From assembly GCA_018398805.1 (NCBI GenBank), contig JAGFBZ010002152.1:62001-126000 (forward strand): a stretch of DNA of 64,000 nucleotides, read 5' to 3'. The notes beneath the pieces are model-generated. The model was given only the letters and a program-made list of their open reading frames with translations, made no database searches and was not told the origin of the DNA. The number at the start of each line of letters is the position of its first letter. Position 1 is the first letter of the stretch. A program made the position numbers and the translations under genes. This DNA is from Hirundichthys speculiger. Taxonomy: Eukaryota; Chordata; Actinopteri; Beloniformes; Exocoetidae. Positions 52,101-60,300 of the stretch are shown one piece after another.

Positions 52101-54713
52101 CAGAACTTTCCTTTCCTTCACATTTGGGATAAAAGTACAGTTAGCTGCCCTGTTGAGACCTCGTTGAAATGCATCCTGGGAAATCCGATCACAAGCGGCC
52201 ACTAGGCTTGGGCGGTATCCTAATTTTGATACCGTCAAACTTCTCTCACATTTTACCGGGGTATACCGTATTACCGCGACTATTAAGGCGAACAAACACC
52301 ACCGGCGGACGCCGCCCGTCAAAACAGCCGCCTCCATTATGTGCGCCGCTGCGGGGCTTAACGCCCGAAAAAAAAGGCGAGTTTACCTGGAAACAGCAGT
52401 TCAGTGCTTCAATATAAAGTTGGCTCAACTACAGTCGTTATTTATTTGTGTGTTTCTTGCTTTTCACTGTAGTTTTAACTGTTCCTTCTCTGCTCCAGCT
52501 CCTCTCTCTGCCTGAAACTTAGGCTTGGGCGGTATTACGGTAATACCGTATACTTCCGGTATTTAAAAATAGCAGCGGTATCAGTTTCAATACCGTCATA
52601 AAAAAATGCAATGAATGATTTCTGTGGTTTAAAGTTTAGTTTCTCTCCTGTATCGCTGTGTGTTCTGCTTTATTTTACCGTTTATTCGTGTTCGCTCGCA
52701 GCTGATTTCAGTTTGACTCGTCCTGTTAAGGTACTGACGATGAAAACAACACTTCCTGAGTTTGCTGCTTCAAAATAAAAGCTTCTAATGAAACTAATAA
52801 TGTTGGACTTTTATGTTGAAGAATTTATAGGAAGTGAAACGTCCCACATCATACATTTTACAATAAGGTGCAGCGCATTATAAAGGGAAAGAGAGGAGCT
52901 GGAGCAGAGAAGGAACAGTTAAAACTACAGTGAAAAGCAAGAAATACACAAATAAATAACAACTGTAGTTGAGACAACTTTATATTGAAGCACTGAACTG
53001 CTGTTTCCAGGTAAACTCGCCTTTTTATTCGGGCGTGAAGCCCCGCGGCGGCGCACATAATGGAGGGGGCTGTTTTGACGCGCGGCGTCCGCCGGTGGTG
53101 TTTGTTCGCCTTAATAGTCGCGGTAATACGGTATACCCCGGTAAAATCTGAGGGACGTTTGACGGTATCAAAATTTGGATACCGCCCAAGCCTACTGAAA
53201 CTGCATTTATAATGCGCTGTGCCTCATTGTAAAATGTCTGATGCCGGACGTTTCACTTCCTATAAATTCTTCAACATAAAAGTCCAACATTATTAGTTTC
53301 ATTAGAAGCTTTTATTTTGAAGCAGCAAACTCAGGAAGTGTTGTTTTCATCGTCAGTACCTTAACAGGACGAGTCAAACTGAAGTCAGCTGCGAGCGAAC
53401 ACGAATAAACGGTAAAATAAAGCGGAACACACAGCGATACAGGAGAGAAACTAAACTTTAAACCACAGAAATCATTCATTGCATTTTTTTATGACGGTAT
53501 TGAAACTGATACCGCTGCTATTTTTAAATACCGGAAGTATACGGTATTACCGTAATAGCGCCCAAGCCTAGCGGCCACCTGATGCACATTTCAGGATGGA
53601 TCAATCACACATTTAAAGGTGACACATTCAGGAACCGTCTCGTAACTAAAAGTCATCAGCTTTGGTGATAACTCGTTTGATTTTATGTGTAAATAGTGGT
53701 TTATGTCATAAACCTCGCCTTTGTCTCTGTGGTTGATCTTCCTTCATATTTCATCGACCCTGATGTGAATTGTACAAATCCTTTGGTGAGTCAAGTCTAG
53801 GAAAAAAAGTTTGTGGCAGGTCTTTTTTTTTTTTTCTGCACTTTGCGTACTCGTTTTCAGCTGCTCCCTTGAGAAATTAAAAACAACATTGCATGTGATG
53901 TTTGCGAGCAGAAATGGTTTATTCACACACTGGGCAGGAAGACCAGATCACTCAACACATTTTAATACCAATAACATGCAAGTTTCGACCTCTTGTGATT
54001 TATCAGGATGCATTTTAATGTAAAGTCTGAACGGGGCTTGAGAGGATCAGGCTACAAAATTCAAAATCTCCACAACTGTTTTTCTTTCTTTGACTCTCAA
54101 ACCACGTAAACAAAAGTGTTGCAGTCTTTCTTGTTTCCGTATAACTTTGTACAATCCCAGTTCAAAAAAAGTTAGCAGTGTACGAATAATGTACATTTTT
54201 GAAATGGATACTTTTACGTTTACTCTGACTCTTATTTCATCACGTGAAGAACAATTTCATGTCTCATCAGCTTCTTTAATTTGAACACATTCCCAAAAAG
54301 GTTTGGAGTAAAGCTTTAACCTTGAAATGTTGTCATTTCTTCTCACGACGCTTCAAAGCTTCAGGATGACAAGAAATAAAAAGGTTTCAGTCGTTATTTT
54401 GCGCCGTTGTTGGTGCAGAACGCGTCTCAAGGTCTCACACACTTTATATTAACAAATACAGTGAAGGTGAAGATGCAAAACGAGACATATTTGGGTTCAC
54501 GTTTGTGGCAATAAATAAATAAAAGCGAAAGTAAATGTAAGAATCACTTCTTTCTTTTTTCTTACCATATTTTCTCAACATTACTTGACGTTATATTTGG
54601 ACTCTTGCAGGTCGGTTCCCACGAAGGGAAACTCTGAGGTTTGCGATGACGTCGGCCATTTCTCGAGCAGTGCGGAGAAGCAGGAGTTGCAACATCTGCC
54701 CAGTCAGAGCTGA
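30789..54713 (+). CDS. slc22a13: slc22a13-like organic ion transporter (10 exons, one 1-bp frameshift)
   Basis: A major facilitator superfamily carrier of the SLC22 organic cation/anion/zwitterion family in the plasma membrane; SLC22A13 (OAT10) moves urate, nicotinate and other organic anions. Ten exons give about 538 codons once one missing base is allowed for. Visible: start [18 protein letters not shown]; a large extracellular loop with N-glycosylation sequons (ENRT, GNLS, ANRT); WDLVC; the MFS signature ADRYGRR across exons 2-3; [60 protein letters not shown]; then a C-terminal tail ending SQS. Exon lengths (104, 155, 169, 115 and so on) follow the SLC22 pattern. Similarity to SLC22A13 (MAQFVQVLAEIGDFGRFQ start, YYGLSLQV, DVYLTQLIFG) is closer than to SLC22A4/5. 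Substrate is inferred, not seen. Exon 6 lacks one base, so the frame is broken as written. Confidence 0.88.
31420..32176. mobile_element. Foldback element with GTTTCAGATC repeat arms, copy 1
   Basis: Arms of about 250 bases are inverted repeats starting TATGGAGCCAAATCAAGGCC. Each arm contains tandem TTTCAGATCTTTTTTTT-type decamers. The centre includes TTTATACTGCGATTGGTGCC and ACACTTCTACTGATAACTTG. In slc22a13 intron 1; makes Phe- and Ser-rich spurious open frames. Confidence 0.8.
32557..33080. mobile_element. Foldback element, copy 2 (left arm missing)
   Basis: Repeats the centre and right arm of 31,420-32,176 almost exactly (CAGTCTAAAACAGCTTTTTA to TTTGGCTCCATA). The left arm is missing. 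Confidence 0.8.
33479..33610. repeat. LINE/SINE-tail-like repeat (GATTCA)n
   Basis: Tandem AGATTC hexamers followed by GCCTTTATTTGTCATAAGCA and GCAATGAAATGCTTGC. A related tail is at 43,925-44,020. Typical of a dispersed fish retroelement 3' end. Confidence 0.5.
34559..35396. mobile_element. Long-TIR MITE 'TATGGAGCCCCG', copy 2
   Basis: Same termini and ATTATTATGAAAT arms as 22,457-23,241. In slc22a13 intron 1. Shares interior segments such as GTGAATATCGATAGTGGGCG and CCAATGAGCGTGCAGGTCAA. Confidence 0.88.
36342..36445 (+). CDS. slc22a13: slc22a13 exon 2 (WDLVC...ADR)
   Basis: Encodes [20 protein letters not shown] and [15 protein letters not shown]; 104 bases, as in other SLC22 genes. Acceptor TTTCCTCAG, donor GACAG|GTACGT. 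Confidence 0.95.
36491..37070. repeat. Two-unit higher-order minisatellite (34 bp + 48 bp)
   Basis: Unit A (34 bases, ACACMGCTGGGCTGATCCAG then a GCCGG end) and unit B (48 bases, same first part, then CTCGGCACCAGAGCGCGGTT and GGGTTCGG) alternate as AAAABAABABAABAB, totalling 580 bases. It begins 45 bases after slc22a13 exon 2. Three minus-strand frames stay open across it; these are by-products. Confidence 0.97.
37512..38480. mobile_element. Myb/SANT-type palindromic element, copy 1
   Basis: Starts at CGGTTACATGATGTTTTTTA and contains TTCCGAATTAAA repeats. The minus strand encodes the remnant [18 protein letters not shown] truncated inverse segment follows from about 38,250. Family shared with 49,110-50,599. 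Confidence 0.65.
38690..38888. mobile_element. Repeat fragment shared with 29,156-29,420
   Basis: Shares CCACAAACTATGGATT, TTTTTGGGGTGCTGAATTTC and the end GGGCTAGCCTCGCCCATGAC with the copy at 29 kb. Confidence 0.55.
38889..39850. other. Intron sequence, nothing recognised
   Basis: slc22a13 intron 2 sequence without recognisable element ends or coding exons; holds a G run near 39,750-39,762. Confidence 0.4.
39851..40507. mobile_element. MITE family 'AGTGATC', copy 3 (inverse orientation)
   Basis: Reverse complement of the 19,350-20,000 copy, with both ends present (CAGTGATCCCTTATTTTTCA and AAGGGATCACTG). Confidence 0.8.
41507..41806 (-). pseudogene. Non-LTR reverse transcriptase fragment
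   Basis: The minus-strand frame contains [20 protein letters not shown] then [11 protein letters not shown]. The pattern KTKE-(x)-VDFRR-(n)-I-G-(x)-VE is characteristic of L2/Rex1-type reverse transcriptases after the catalytic core. A short, dead fragment. Confidence 0.65.
42267..43028. mobile_element. Long-TIR MITE 'TATGGAGCCCCG', copy 3
   Basis: Same termini as 22,457-23,241 and 34,559-35,396; shares AACGTCAAGGTTTCCCGTAG with copy 1. The left arm has an internal deletion. Confidence 0.88.
43799..43900 (+). pseudogene. Partial duplicate of slc22a13 exon 3
   Basis: About 100 bases match the 3' half of exon 3 and the first bases of intron 3 (TTCCCAGTCTATGTCATTCT; CATTTCTGGAGTCATCATCA; ACTTGGTATAAAAACCAAAC). 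It lacks one base around GCAGTTTTACC, which breaks the frame, and has no 5' half. It lies about 1.6 kb upstream of the real exon. Because intron sequence is included, this is a DNA-level duplication. Confidence 0.85.
43925..44020. repeat. LINE/SINE-tail-like repeat (GATTA)n
   Basis: Tandem TTAGA units then TTCAACTTTATTGTCATTGC and AACGAAATGCAGTTAGCATC, a common fish retroelement 3' end; compare 33,479-33,610. Confidence 0.5.
44038..45025. mobile_element. hAT element with BED-finger remnant, copy 3 (inverse)
   Basis: Begins TAGGGATGCACGATAACTG and is the reverse complement of 25,740-26,740 over most of its length, ending near GGGAGCGAGACACTGCTGTG. The far terminus is missing. Confidence 0.75.
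45386..45540 (+). CDS. slc22a13: slc22a13 exon 3
   Basis: Completes the RYGRR signature and encodes [20 protein letters not shown] and VIINAFVLG; 155 bases, the standard SLC22 length. Acceptor TGCAAAG, donor CTTG|GTACAA. Confidence 0.95.
45723..46055 (+). mobile_element. tRNA-derived SINE with internal 15-bp expansion
   Basis: The head resembles a tRNA with an A box (TAGCTCAGCTGGTAGAGCGG) and a B box (GGTTTGATCCC), followed by GTCCTTGGGCAAGACACCGA and the tail AAGTGTATATAAGTTCAGTC, like fish AFC-type SINEs. Nine 15-base CAGCAACGTGCATGG units (45,838-45,972) are expanded inside it. In slc22a13 intron 3. Confidence 0.8.
46056..46994. other. Intron sequence, nothing recognised
   Basis: slc22a13 intron 3; no element ends or coding signal seen. 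Confidence 0.4.
46995..47398. mobile_element. TTAA-flanked MITE (piggyBac-like)
   Basis: Inverted ends AGGTGGAGTAGGTGTTGTTT and GCAACACCCACCCCACCT are bounded by TTAA at 46,995-46,998 and 47,395-47,398, the target preference of piggyBac. No coding capacity. Confidence 0.7.
48378..48546 (+). CDS. slc22a13: slc22a13 exon 4
   Basis: Encodes [20 protein letters not shown] and [20 protein letters not shown]; 169 bases, standard length. Acceptor TCCATAAG, donor ATACG|GTGGGA. A long pyrimidine tract (CTCCT repeats and a C run) precedes it. Confidence 0.94.
48720..48834 (+). CDS. slc22a13: slc22a13 exon 5 (LPQSARWLL)
   Basis: Encodes [20 protein letters not shown] and [18 protein letters not shown], the cytoplasmic loop after TM6. 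Acceptor TCCTGTCAG, donor GTCCAG|GTGTGA. Confidence 0.94.
49110..50599. mobile_element. Interlocked palindromic element with Myb/SANT-like coding remnants
   Basis: Four blocks in order A (49,110-49,298), B (49,300-49,850), A' (49,860-50,056), B' (50,070-50,599), where A' and B' are the reverse complements of A and B. The B arms encode a Myb/SANT-like DNA-binding domain on opposite strands: [20 protein letters not shown], then [20 protein letters not shown] and VKNKW (minus, 49,514-49,777; plus, 50,099-50,353). Such trihelix-like domains accompany PIF/Harbinger transposases. In slc22a13 intron 5. Confidence 0.75.
51207..51312 (+). CDS. slc22a13: slc22a13 exon 6 (1-bp deletion, GC donor)
   Basis: Encodes [20 protein letters not shown] and [11 protein letters not shown], then FYIW one frame away, joining to FVNVLVYYG. 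The family pattern here is aliphatic-F-x-x-W-F-V. The codon between TII and FYIW has two bases, so one base is missing near 51,299-51,301. The donor is TCTG|GCAAGT (GC-AG), and the split Trp codon TG|G supports it. Length is 106 where 107 is required. Confidence 0.88.
51402..51613 (+). CDS. slc22a13: slc22a13 exon 7
   Basis: Encodes [40 protein letters not shown] and [14 protein letters not shown]. Acceptor AACCCCAG, donor CTGCAG|GTACGA; 212 bases. Confidence 0.95.
51686..51794 (+). CDS. slc22a13: slc22a13 exon 8
   Basis: Encodes [20 protein letters not shown] and [15 protein letters not shown], with the conserved AE-(I/L)-(F/Y)-PT motif. Acceptor GTCTGCAG, donor GTGCG|GTAAGA; 109 bases, standard. 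Confidence 0.95.
51871..52083 (+). CDS. slc22a13: slc22a13 exon 9
   Basis: Encodes [20 protein letters not shown] and [20 protein letters not shown], then ENWDV. Acceptor GCGTCCAG, donor GTTCG|GTACGT. Confidence 0.95.
52203..53570. mobile_element. hAT-type element (outer copy), TSD gcggccac
   Basis: Ends TAGGCTTGGGCGGTATCC and GCGCCCAAGCCTA. Exact duplication gcggccac at 52,195-52,202 and 53,571-53,578. It is split at 52,519 by a second copy of the same family (52,520-53,194) in the opposite direction. In the last intron of slc22a13. Confidence 0.93.
52520..53194. mobile_element. hAT-type element (inner copy, inverse), TSD ctgaaact
   Basis: Starts TAGGCTTGGGCGGTATTACG and ends ATACCGCCCAAGCCTA. 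Exact duplication ctgaaact at 52,512-52,519 and 53,195-53,202. Its 675 bases are the reverse complement of the reassembled outer element (about 685 bases). Confidence 0.93.
54611..54713 (+). CDS. slc22a13: slc22a13 exon 10 (C-terminal tail, stop)
   Basis: The acceptor CTCTTGCAG restores Arg across the junction, then [20 protein letters not shown] and [13 protein letters not shown], with TGA at 54,711-54,713. A cytoplasmic tail with no further membrane segments, as expected. Confidence 0.85.
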
Positions 54714-54728
54714 TGGATGCGTTCACAC

Positions 54729-54820
54729 AGGCCCGGTTCTGACCGGAGGCCCGGTTCTGACCGGAGGCCCGGTTCTGACCGGAGGCCCGGTTCTGACCGG
54801 AGGCCCGGTTCTGACCGGTT
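54729..54820. repeat. 18-bp tandem repeat in slc22a13 3' UTR
   Basis: About five copies of GGCCCGGTTCTGACCGGA begin 16 bases after the stop codon. Confidence 0.95.
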
Positions 54821-55683
54821 CTGCTCACCACAACACCCTCTATGCAATTACAAGTCGGAATGCGATTATGAGCTCTAGAAAGCCAAACACGTGATTTTCA
54901 TGTACAGACACACAAAGCAGGTGTTCATCTCACCTGCCGACTGGAAACCTGAGGTTTTAGCAGCTTAAGGTAAACCAGGAATAGTTGTGTTTTGTAATTT
55001 TGTACAGCCTTTGTAAGTTTGTACCTTTAAACCCTGATTGACAGATAAGAGTTTTTTATTTGTGTACATTTATAAACTCTGTCCTGATGAGCAGCTCTTT
55101 TCAGAACGTCACATTTATTACACACAAATCTAAAACTCAAATTTGGTGCATTTTATGAAACTCTACCATGTTTCTGGATTATGTGTGTGTTGTATTTTAG
55201 AGCTGTGTTGTCAGTTAATATTCTCTTTCAGTCTCCAGCCAAGATTGATCGCATCCATTGTGTCTAACGTAGCCTTTTAACTACTGTAGTTAAGTTACTT
55301 TTGTATGCAAATTATGGGACATAACCAGTCGGCATGTAACCAGGAACTTGATTTTTGATCATTGTAGATAGTTTTTTTCTTTTTACTGAGTTAAACTGTA
55401 ACTTGATCTGTGACTGTGATGCTGTTACAGCGGTTTAAAGGGCTGCCATTGTGTCTGTGAGTAAATATTTTAACTGAAAAACAAATGTAAGCAAGCATCA
55501 GAAGCACAGGTTACGCAATAAGCTACTATGGGATTAAGCTGTTACTCAGGCAAAACATTTAGATGTCGTGAATCATGTCACAGTTATTTAACAGTTATTA
55601 CCTCTTTCATTCCTGCGCCTTTTTTTTTTCATAAATACATGAAAATGATCAGATTGTAGAAGCAAATACAACTTCACATGAGC

Positions 55684-55689
55684 AATAAA
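55684..55689 (+). terminator. Candidate polyadenylation signal of slc22a13
   Basis: AATAAA about 970 bases after the stop codon and just before a MITE. Another candidate lies near 55,632. Not provable from sequence alone. Confidence 0.35.
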
Positions 55690-55708
55690 ATGCAACTTTT
55701 TCACCATA

Positions 55709-56078
55709 TACACTCATGGAAAAAATTATTAGACCGCCATTTTTTCTTCAGTTTCTTGTTCATTTTAATACCTGGTACCACTAAACGTCATCATGTGACT
55801 AAAACAGACAGAAAAGAAAACACTGAATGCATAAAAGCAGTGTTTTTGGCAGTACAACGCCATAGCTATTGATGTAAAAACTTAAGTGATTTAGGTTATA
55901 ATCAAGAAAACCATGGAAAATGGTAAGATATCAGCTCTTAAATAAAACTCTTATGAGCAATCTTTGTGGTTATCGTTATGTTTGTCCAAACAAATGTACC
56001 TTTAGTTGTACCAGGCATTAAAATGAACAAGAAACTGAAGAAAACAAGGGTGGTCTAATCATTTTTTCCATGACTGTA
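55709..56078. mobile_element. Tc1-like MITE, copy 2
   Basis: Nearly identical to 14,346-14,714 over about 370 bases, with both termini present. Lies between the converging slc22a13 and protease genes. Confidence 0.88.
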
Positions 56079-57030
56079 TGTTTTGCAAAAATGAAGCCAA
56101 AAATAAATAAATAAAAATCAGGCTGGTAGTGTTGAGTACCACAGTTCAGTATCTTGGAGATCTACCTTCAGCAGCAATAACTTGAATTGTTCCCTTCATG
56201 ACTTGATCAGTCACATGGTTGCAGAGGAACTTTGACCTATTCATTGAAGATGTTTCAGTTCTTAAAAGGTTTTGGGGATTTCACTTATGTGCAGTTTTAA
56301 GGTGTCAGCAGCAGTTTGGACTTTGGCTCGGCTATTATAAAACCTAGATGTGTTATTTTTCAGCCATTATAAAACCTAGATGCTGTTATTTATAAAGCTA
56401 TAGAGGACAGAGTTTTGGATACATTTTCTGAAAAATTCACTCTTGAAAAGATTTAAAGATCTTTAATACTTCTTTTGTGATCTGCAGCCAGAACTTCTTC
56501 CCCTTCTGTTAACATGCTCTTGAACGTTTCAGAGCAGCTAACTGCTGAAACACATCTGTCTACACATCTGCTGATGATGATCATCTCACCAGGAACTGAT
56601 TAGCAGCACCTGGCTGCAGCCTACACGTTTTAAATATTAGGAAGGAGCACGGGGGGGGGGTACTTAGTGTTTTTGGCTTCATATTTTTTTAAACAGTGGG
56701 AAGTTAGCTGTAGTTCAGCTATTGTTTTCCCCAACACATTTTTTTTTTCCAAACACAAAAGCAGGATTAAGAGGTTGGTACCAACTAGCAGAGACATGAA
56801 AGGTCAGAGGTTTAACTCACAGCAGGACAATGAGAACGCACGTGCACTAACGCCTTAGTGCACGTGGTTATGAGACATTAACCAGAGATAACAGTTTGTT
56901 CATGTTTGATTTTTTTATTTCAATGATTTCCTGTCCAGTTTATTTACATGCAAGTTTTCCAAACAAATGAAACTGTGTCAAACTGTAATGGCGTTGTGCC
57001 TCCAGCAATAAACTCATTTGAAATCGAGTA
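56079..57030. other. Intergenic, nothing recognised
   Basis: Spacer between the convergent genes; no coding signal seen apart from a short palindrome GTGCACTAACGCCTTAGTGC near 56,842. Confidence 0.4.
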
Positions 57031-57037
57031 GCTACTT

Positions 57038-57043
57038 TTTATT
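57038..57043 (-). terminator. Candidate polyadenylation signal of the cysteine protease
   Basis: Minus-strand AATAAA about 135 bases downstream of the protease stop codon. Confidence 0.5.
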
Positions 57044-57177
57044 TGTGCAAGTTGTGCAGTTTCACAGCAGCAAGATTCAACACATTAATCAGGCAGTTTG
57101 ATTGCAATCACCACATATTTACAGAGATGATCAGCACCAGGCACTCAAAGAGAGTTTTAATAGCGAGGACGCCTCAT

Positions 57178-57365
57178 CTACGCCAGCGTCACGAATGTGG
57201 CGTCTGTGGTGACGCCACAGTTGTTGTCCTTCATGGACATGAGGATGTAGCCGTCGTTGCCCCAGTAGGTGGACCAGGAGTTCTTCACCAACCAGTACGG
57301 GTCCCCGTTCAAGGTGCCGTATCCCACGGCGAGCACGGCGTGGTCCAGATCATCTGTGGTGTTGC
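57178..57365 (-). CDS. Cysteine protease last exon (His and Asn of the active site)
   Basis: Encodes [40 protein letters not shown] and [13 protein letters not shown] with TAG at 57,180-57,178. Acceptor TGTCCCTCAG. Confidence 0.93.
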
Positions 57366-60300
57366 CTGAGGGACAAAAAAAAAAAAAAATGAGCCCGTTA
57401 AGTTTTGAAGAAGAGGGCAGATGGTTCTGGGAAACCCCTGAACTTATGTGGGAAGTCGACTCACCGCACGCAGGTTCATAGTAGACGCCATGGCTGTAAA
57501 ACACAAAGGAGCGATGCGACGCGTCAATACTGACGGCGACGGGCCCGTTTTTGAAGAGGGCCAGTTTGAGGGCCTCGGCGTCGCCGGATGTGACGTTGGT
57601 GTAGCTCTGGATGCGAGCGGCGAGCTGGGACAGTTCAGGTGGCAAAACCCATTCTGTCCAGAGACGAAGAGAAATTAACAGGACAGTTTCCAGGCTCATC
57701 TACGCACCTATGAGTCGTTATGTTATTGGCACAGAACTTAGTTAAATTATGCTCTTATGTTCTCATGAAAGACATTAAAAAGTAACATTTATTATGTAAC
57801 AATTAGAGATGCGCGGATGACGTATATTTTAACCCGCAACCGCTTCTTAAAATCTCTATCCGCCCGCTATCCATTTGCAGGAACGTTTTTTCACTAATTT
57901 TCAAAACCGAACCGACCCGCCATCCTTTTTAATAATATGTAAAATATTTTTTCTTATTATTATTATTTGAGTGCTTCAACCGCAACCCACCCGAATTTAA
58001 TTAAAGTATTATTTTTTGACGAGTCATCCGCCCGATATGCGGATTATCCGCTCCGCCCGCGGGTGCACGGTTCAACCGCGCATCTCTAGTAACAATGACT
58101 TAACGGTAAAACAAGCTTTACAACTGGAGGGAAAAAGAAAAACAGGCCTCAATCACATGTCACTGGAAAAATGTAATTGTTTAAACTAGTCCAACTGTGC
58201 GTCAATGTCTGAGCTAAAATGATTAAATGAGCTGTAAATGCCGACAAAGGTGCTGCCACATTTAGAAAAGAACCAACATCTGTTCAGATCCGAAGTTTAT
58301 TTTTCCCCCCGACTTCACTAAAGTCTCTCACCATTCCCATATAGGCTCCGTAGGTTTCTGTGGTGGCGATGCCGCCATGTTTCATAATCCACTCGTACGC
58401 CCGCCACTCCTCCCCTCCATCACAGCCGTTATTACCGAAACCCCAGGAACAGTCGACCAGGATCTGCTGGGACAGAACCAGCAGGGAACCCGTCTGGAAG
58501 ACGAGCGTAGAACAATATTACCAAAGAGATGAATCAAACCCTGTAAACTCCAAGAAGTTCAGCGACTTTGACATTTAGTCGGAGCAACAAACCTAAAGAC
58601 CATAATTACACTTCAGACTAAAGAAGTTATTTTTTATTTAAAAGCAAAGATTAGAGCGTATTAATGCTGTTTCTACCACAGAACTGCAGCCATCTTTCCA
58701 ACCACGTCTTCATCTTTGTTTTAAAAAAGGAGTCCTTCACTCCATCTCTTCTCTTCAGCCTCTAGCAGCTAACAGCTTAGCATGACCAAGCCAATATAAA
58801 TGTGTACTCGAAGCATGTTATTACTATAAGAGGGAGCATAAAGTACCGACCCCCATGAGCTCACACCAGCACATGAACTGAAAACGTTTTATTCTCTAAT
58901 CCTTCTTTTCTTTTATCTGCAGCTCATCCAGTTTGTATTGATCTCACTTTTAGGCACAATCTGGTGAAGTATTTAACTACCGTAGCTCCAGATGTTCAAT
59001 GACAGTCAGGGACCGGTCATCTAGGACGATCAATTCTACAGTTTTGTTCTGGGTTTCTTTGGAGAATTTCTCTCCTTTCTGAAAAGCAGAATCCAGAGTT
59101 ACATCCCTTTGACTTTAAATGCTTGATAAGGTCACTAGTGTCTTTTTTTTTTTTTTTTAATTCAACAATCATCCCACCACTGGAAACCCCAGCCTTTCAG
59201 TGAACATGTTGCAGTTTTCCTGGTGGGATTTTACCAGACTGACGCCCCGCTGCTTTCACTTCCCCACCTGGAAACTCACTGCAGGAAGTTGCAGGACAAT
59301 ATTGCATAACTTCTTGCACTAGCTGTTAAAGCAAAGAAGAACTGGTTTAATGGTACAGGAACTAGTGCTGGGCAATATGACGATACATATCGTGGGGACG
59401 ATATAAAAGTGTGTGTATCGTGCCATTTCTCTTCTATCGTTTTTAACCTAATTTTATCAATTATTACAGCAAATATGTAATTAAATAACCTGCAACGATA
59501 AATTTGATAGAATCATATCTACTTCTGCAAAGTAGCCTTTTATGTTTGCACTTTTATTCATGGTTAATGCCTTAAACAGAGTTCTCTTCAACCCTGATGT
59601 TTACTTTAGACACTTTATATTGGTTTGCAAACTTTGCACTACAAGGTTACAGATTTCAGAAAGTTGAAAAATCATTTGTGTTTATTTTTTATAGCTGAAC
59701 TTCAGTACAAAAATGTGTTTTTTTTCCTCTCAGAAACTGTTGTGCACTTTAAAAAATGTGAAAGCTACTGTACCTCTGTACCTACCTGTTTTTGCTGCAC
59801 TAAAATGTATGTTTGTGACAGTTCAGCTAAATGTCCTTTCAAAATAAAGTTGAAAAGTAAGCAATGAAATTTGTGTCAAACTTTTCAGAGAATAACTGAA
59901 AACATACTTTATTATGGTATATCGTGATATATATCGTTATCGTGATATAAAATAGTCTATATCGTGATATGTGATTTTTTTCCATATCGCCCAGCACTAG
60001 TACAGGAACAACTGTAGTTTAACTGGAAACCATCAAGTTGTTCAAACCCTGATGGGAACACTGAAGCAATGCAACAGTTTTTAACCTTGGCTTTCACCAT
60101 TTGTTTCTCAGTGCTGCTCTAGAATTTAGAGGCCAACAAAGTCCGCCCCCCCCCCCCCTTTTCTTTAATGTTAGTTTGACTGCAGATGCAATTAGCAACA
60201 GAGAACTTTTCCCCACAAAAAGTCATATTTTCCAACCTTGATATTTATATATTTAAAAAAAAAAATACTACTTTTAAAAAGGTCTCTTAAATAACACAAA

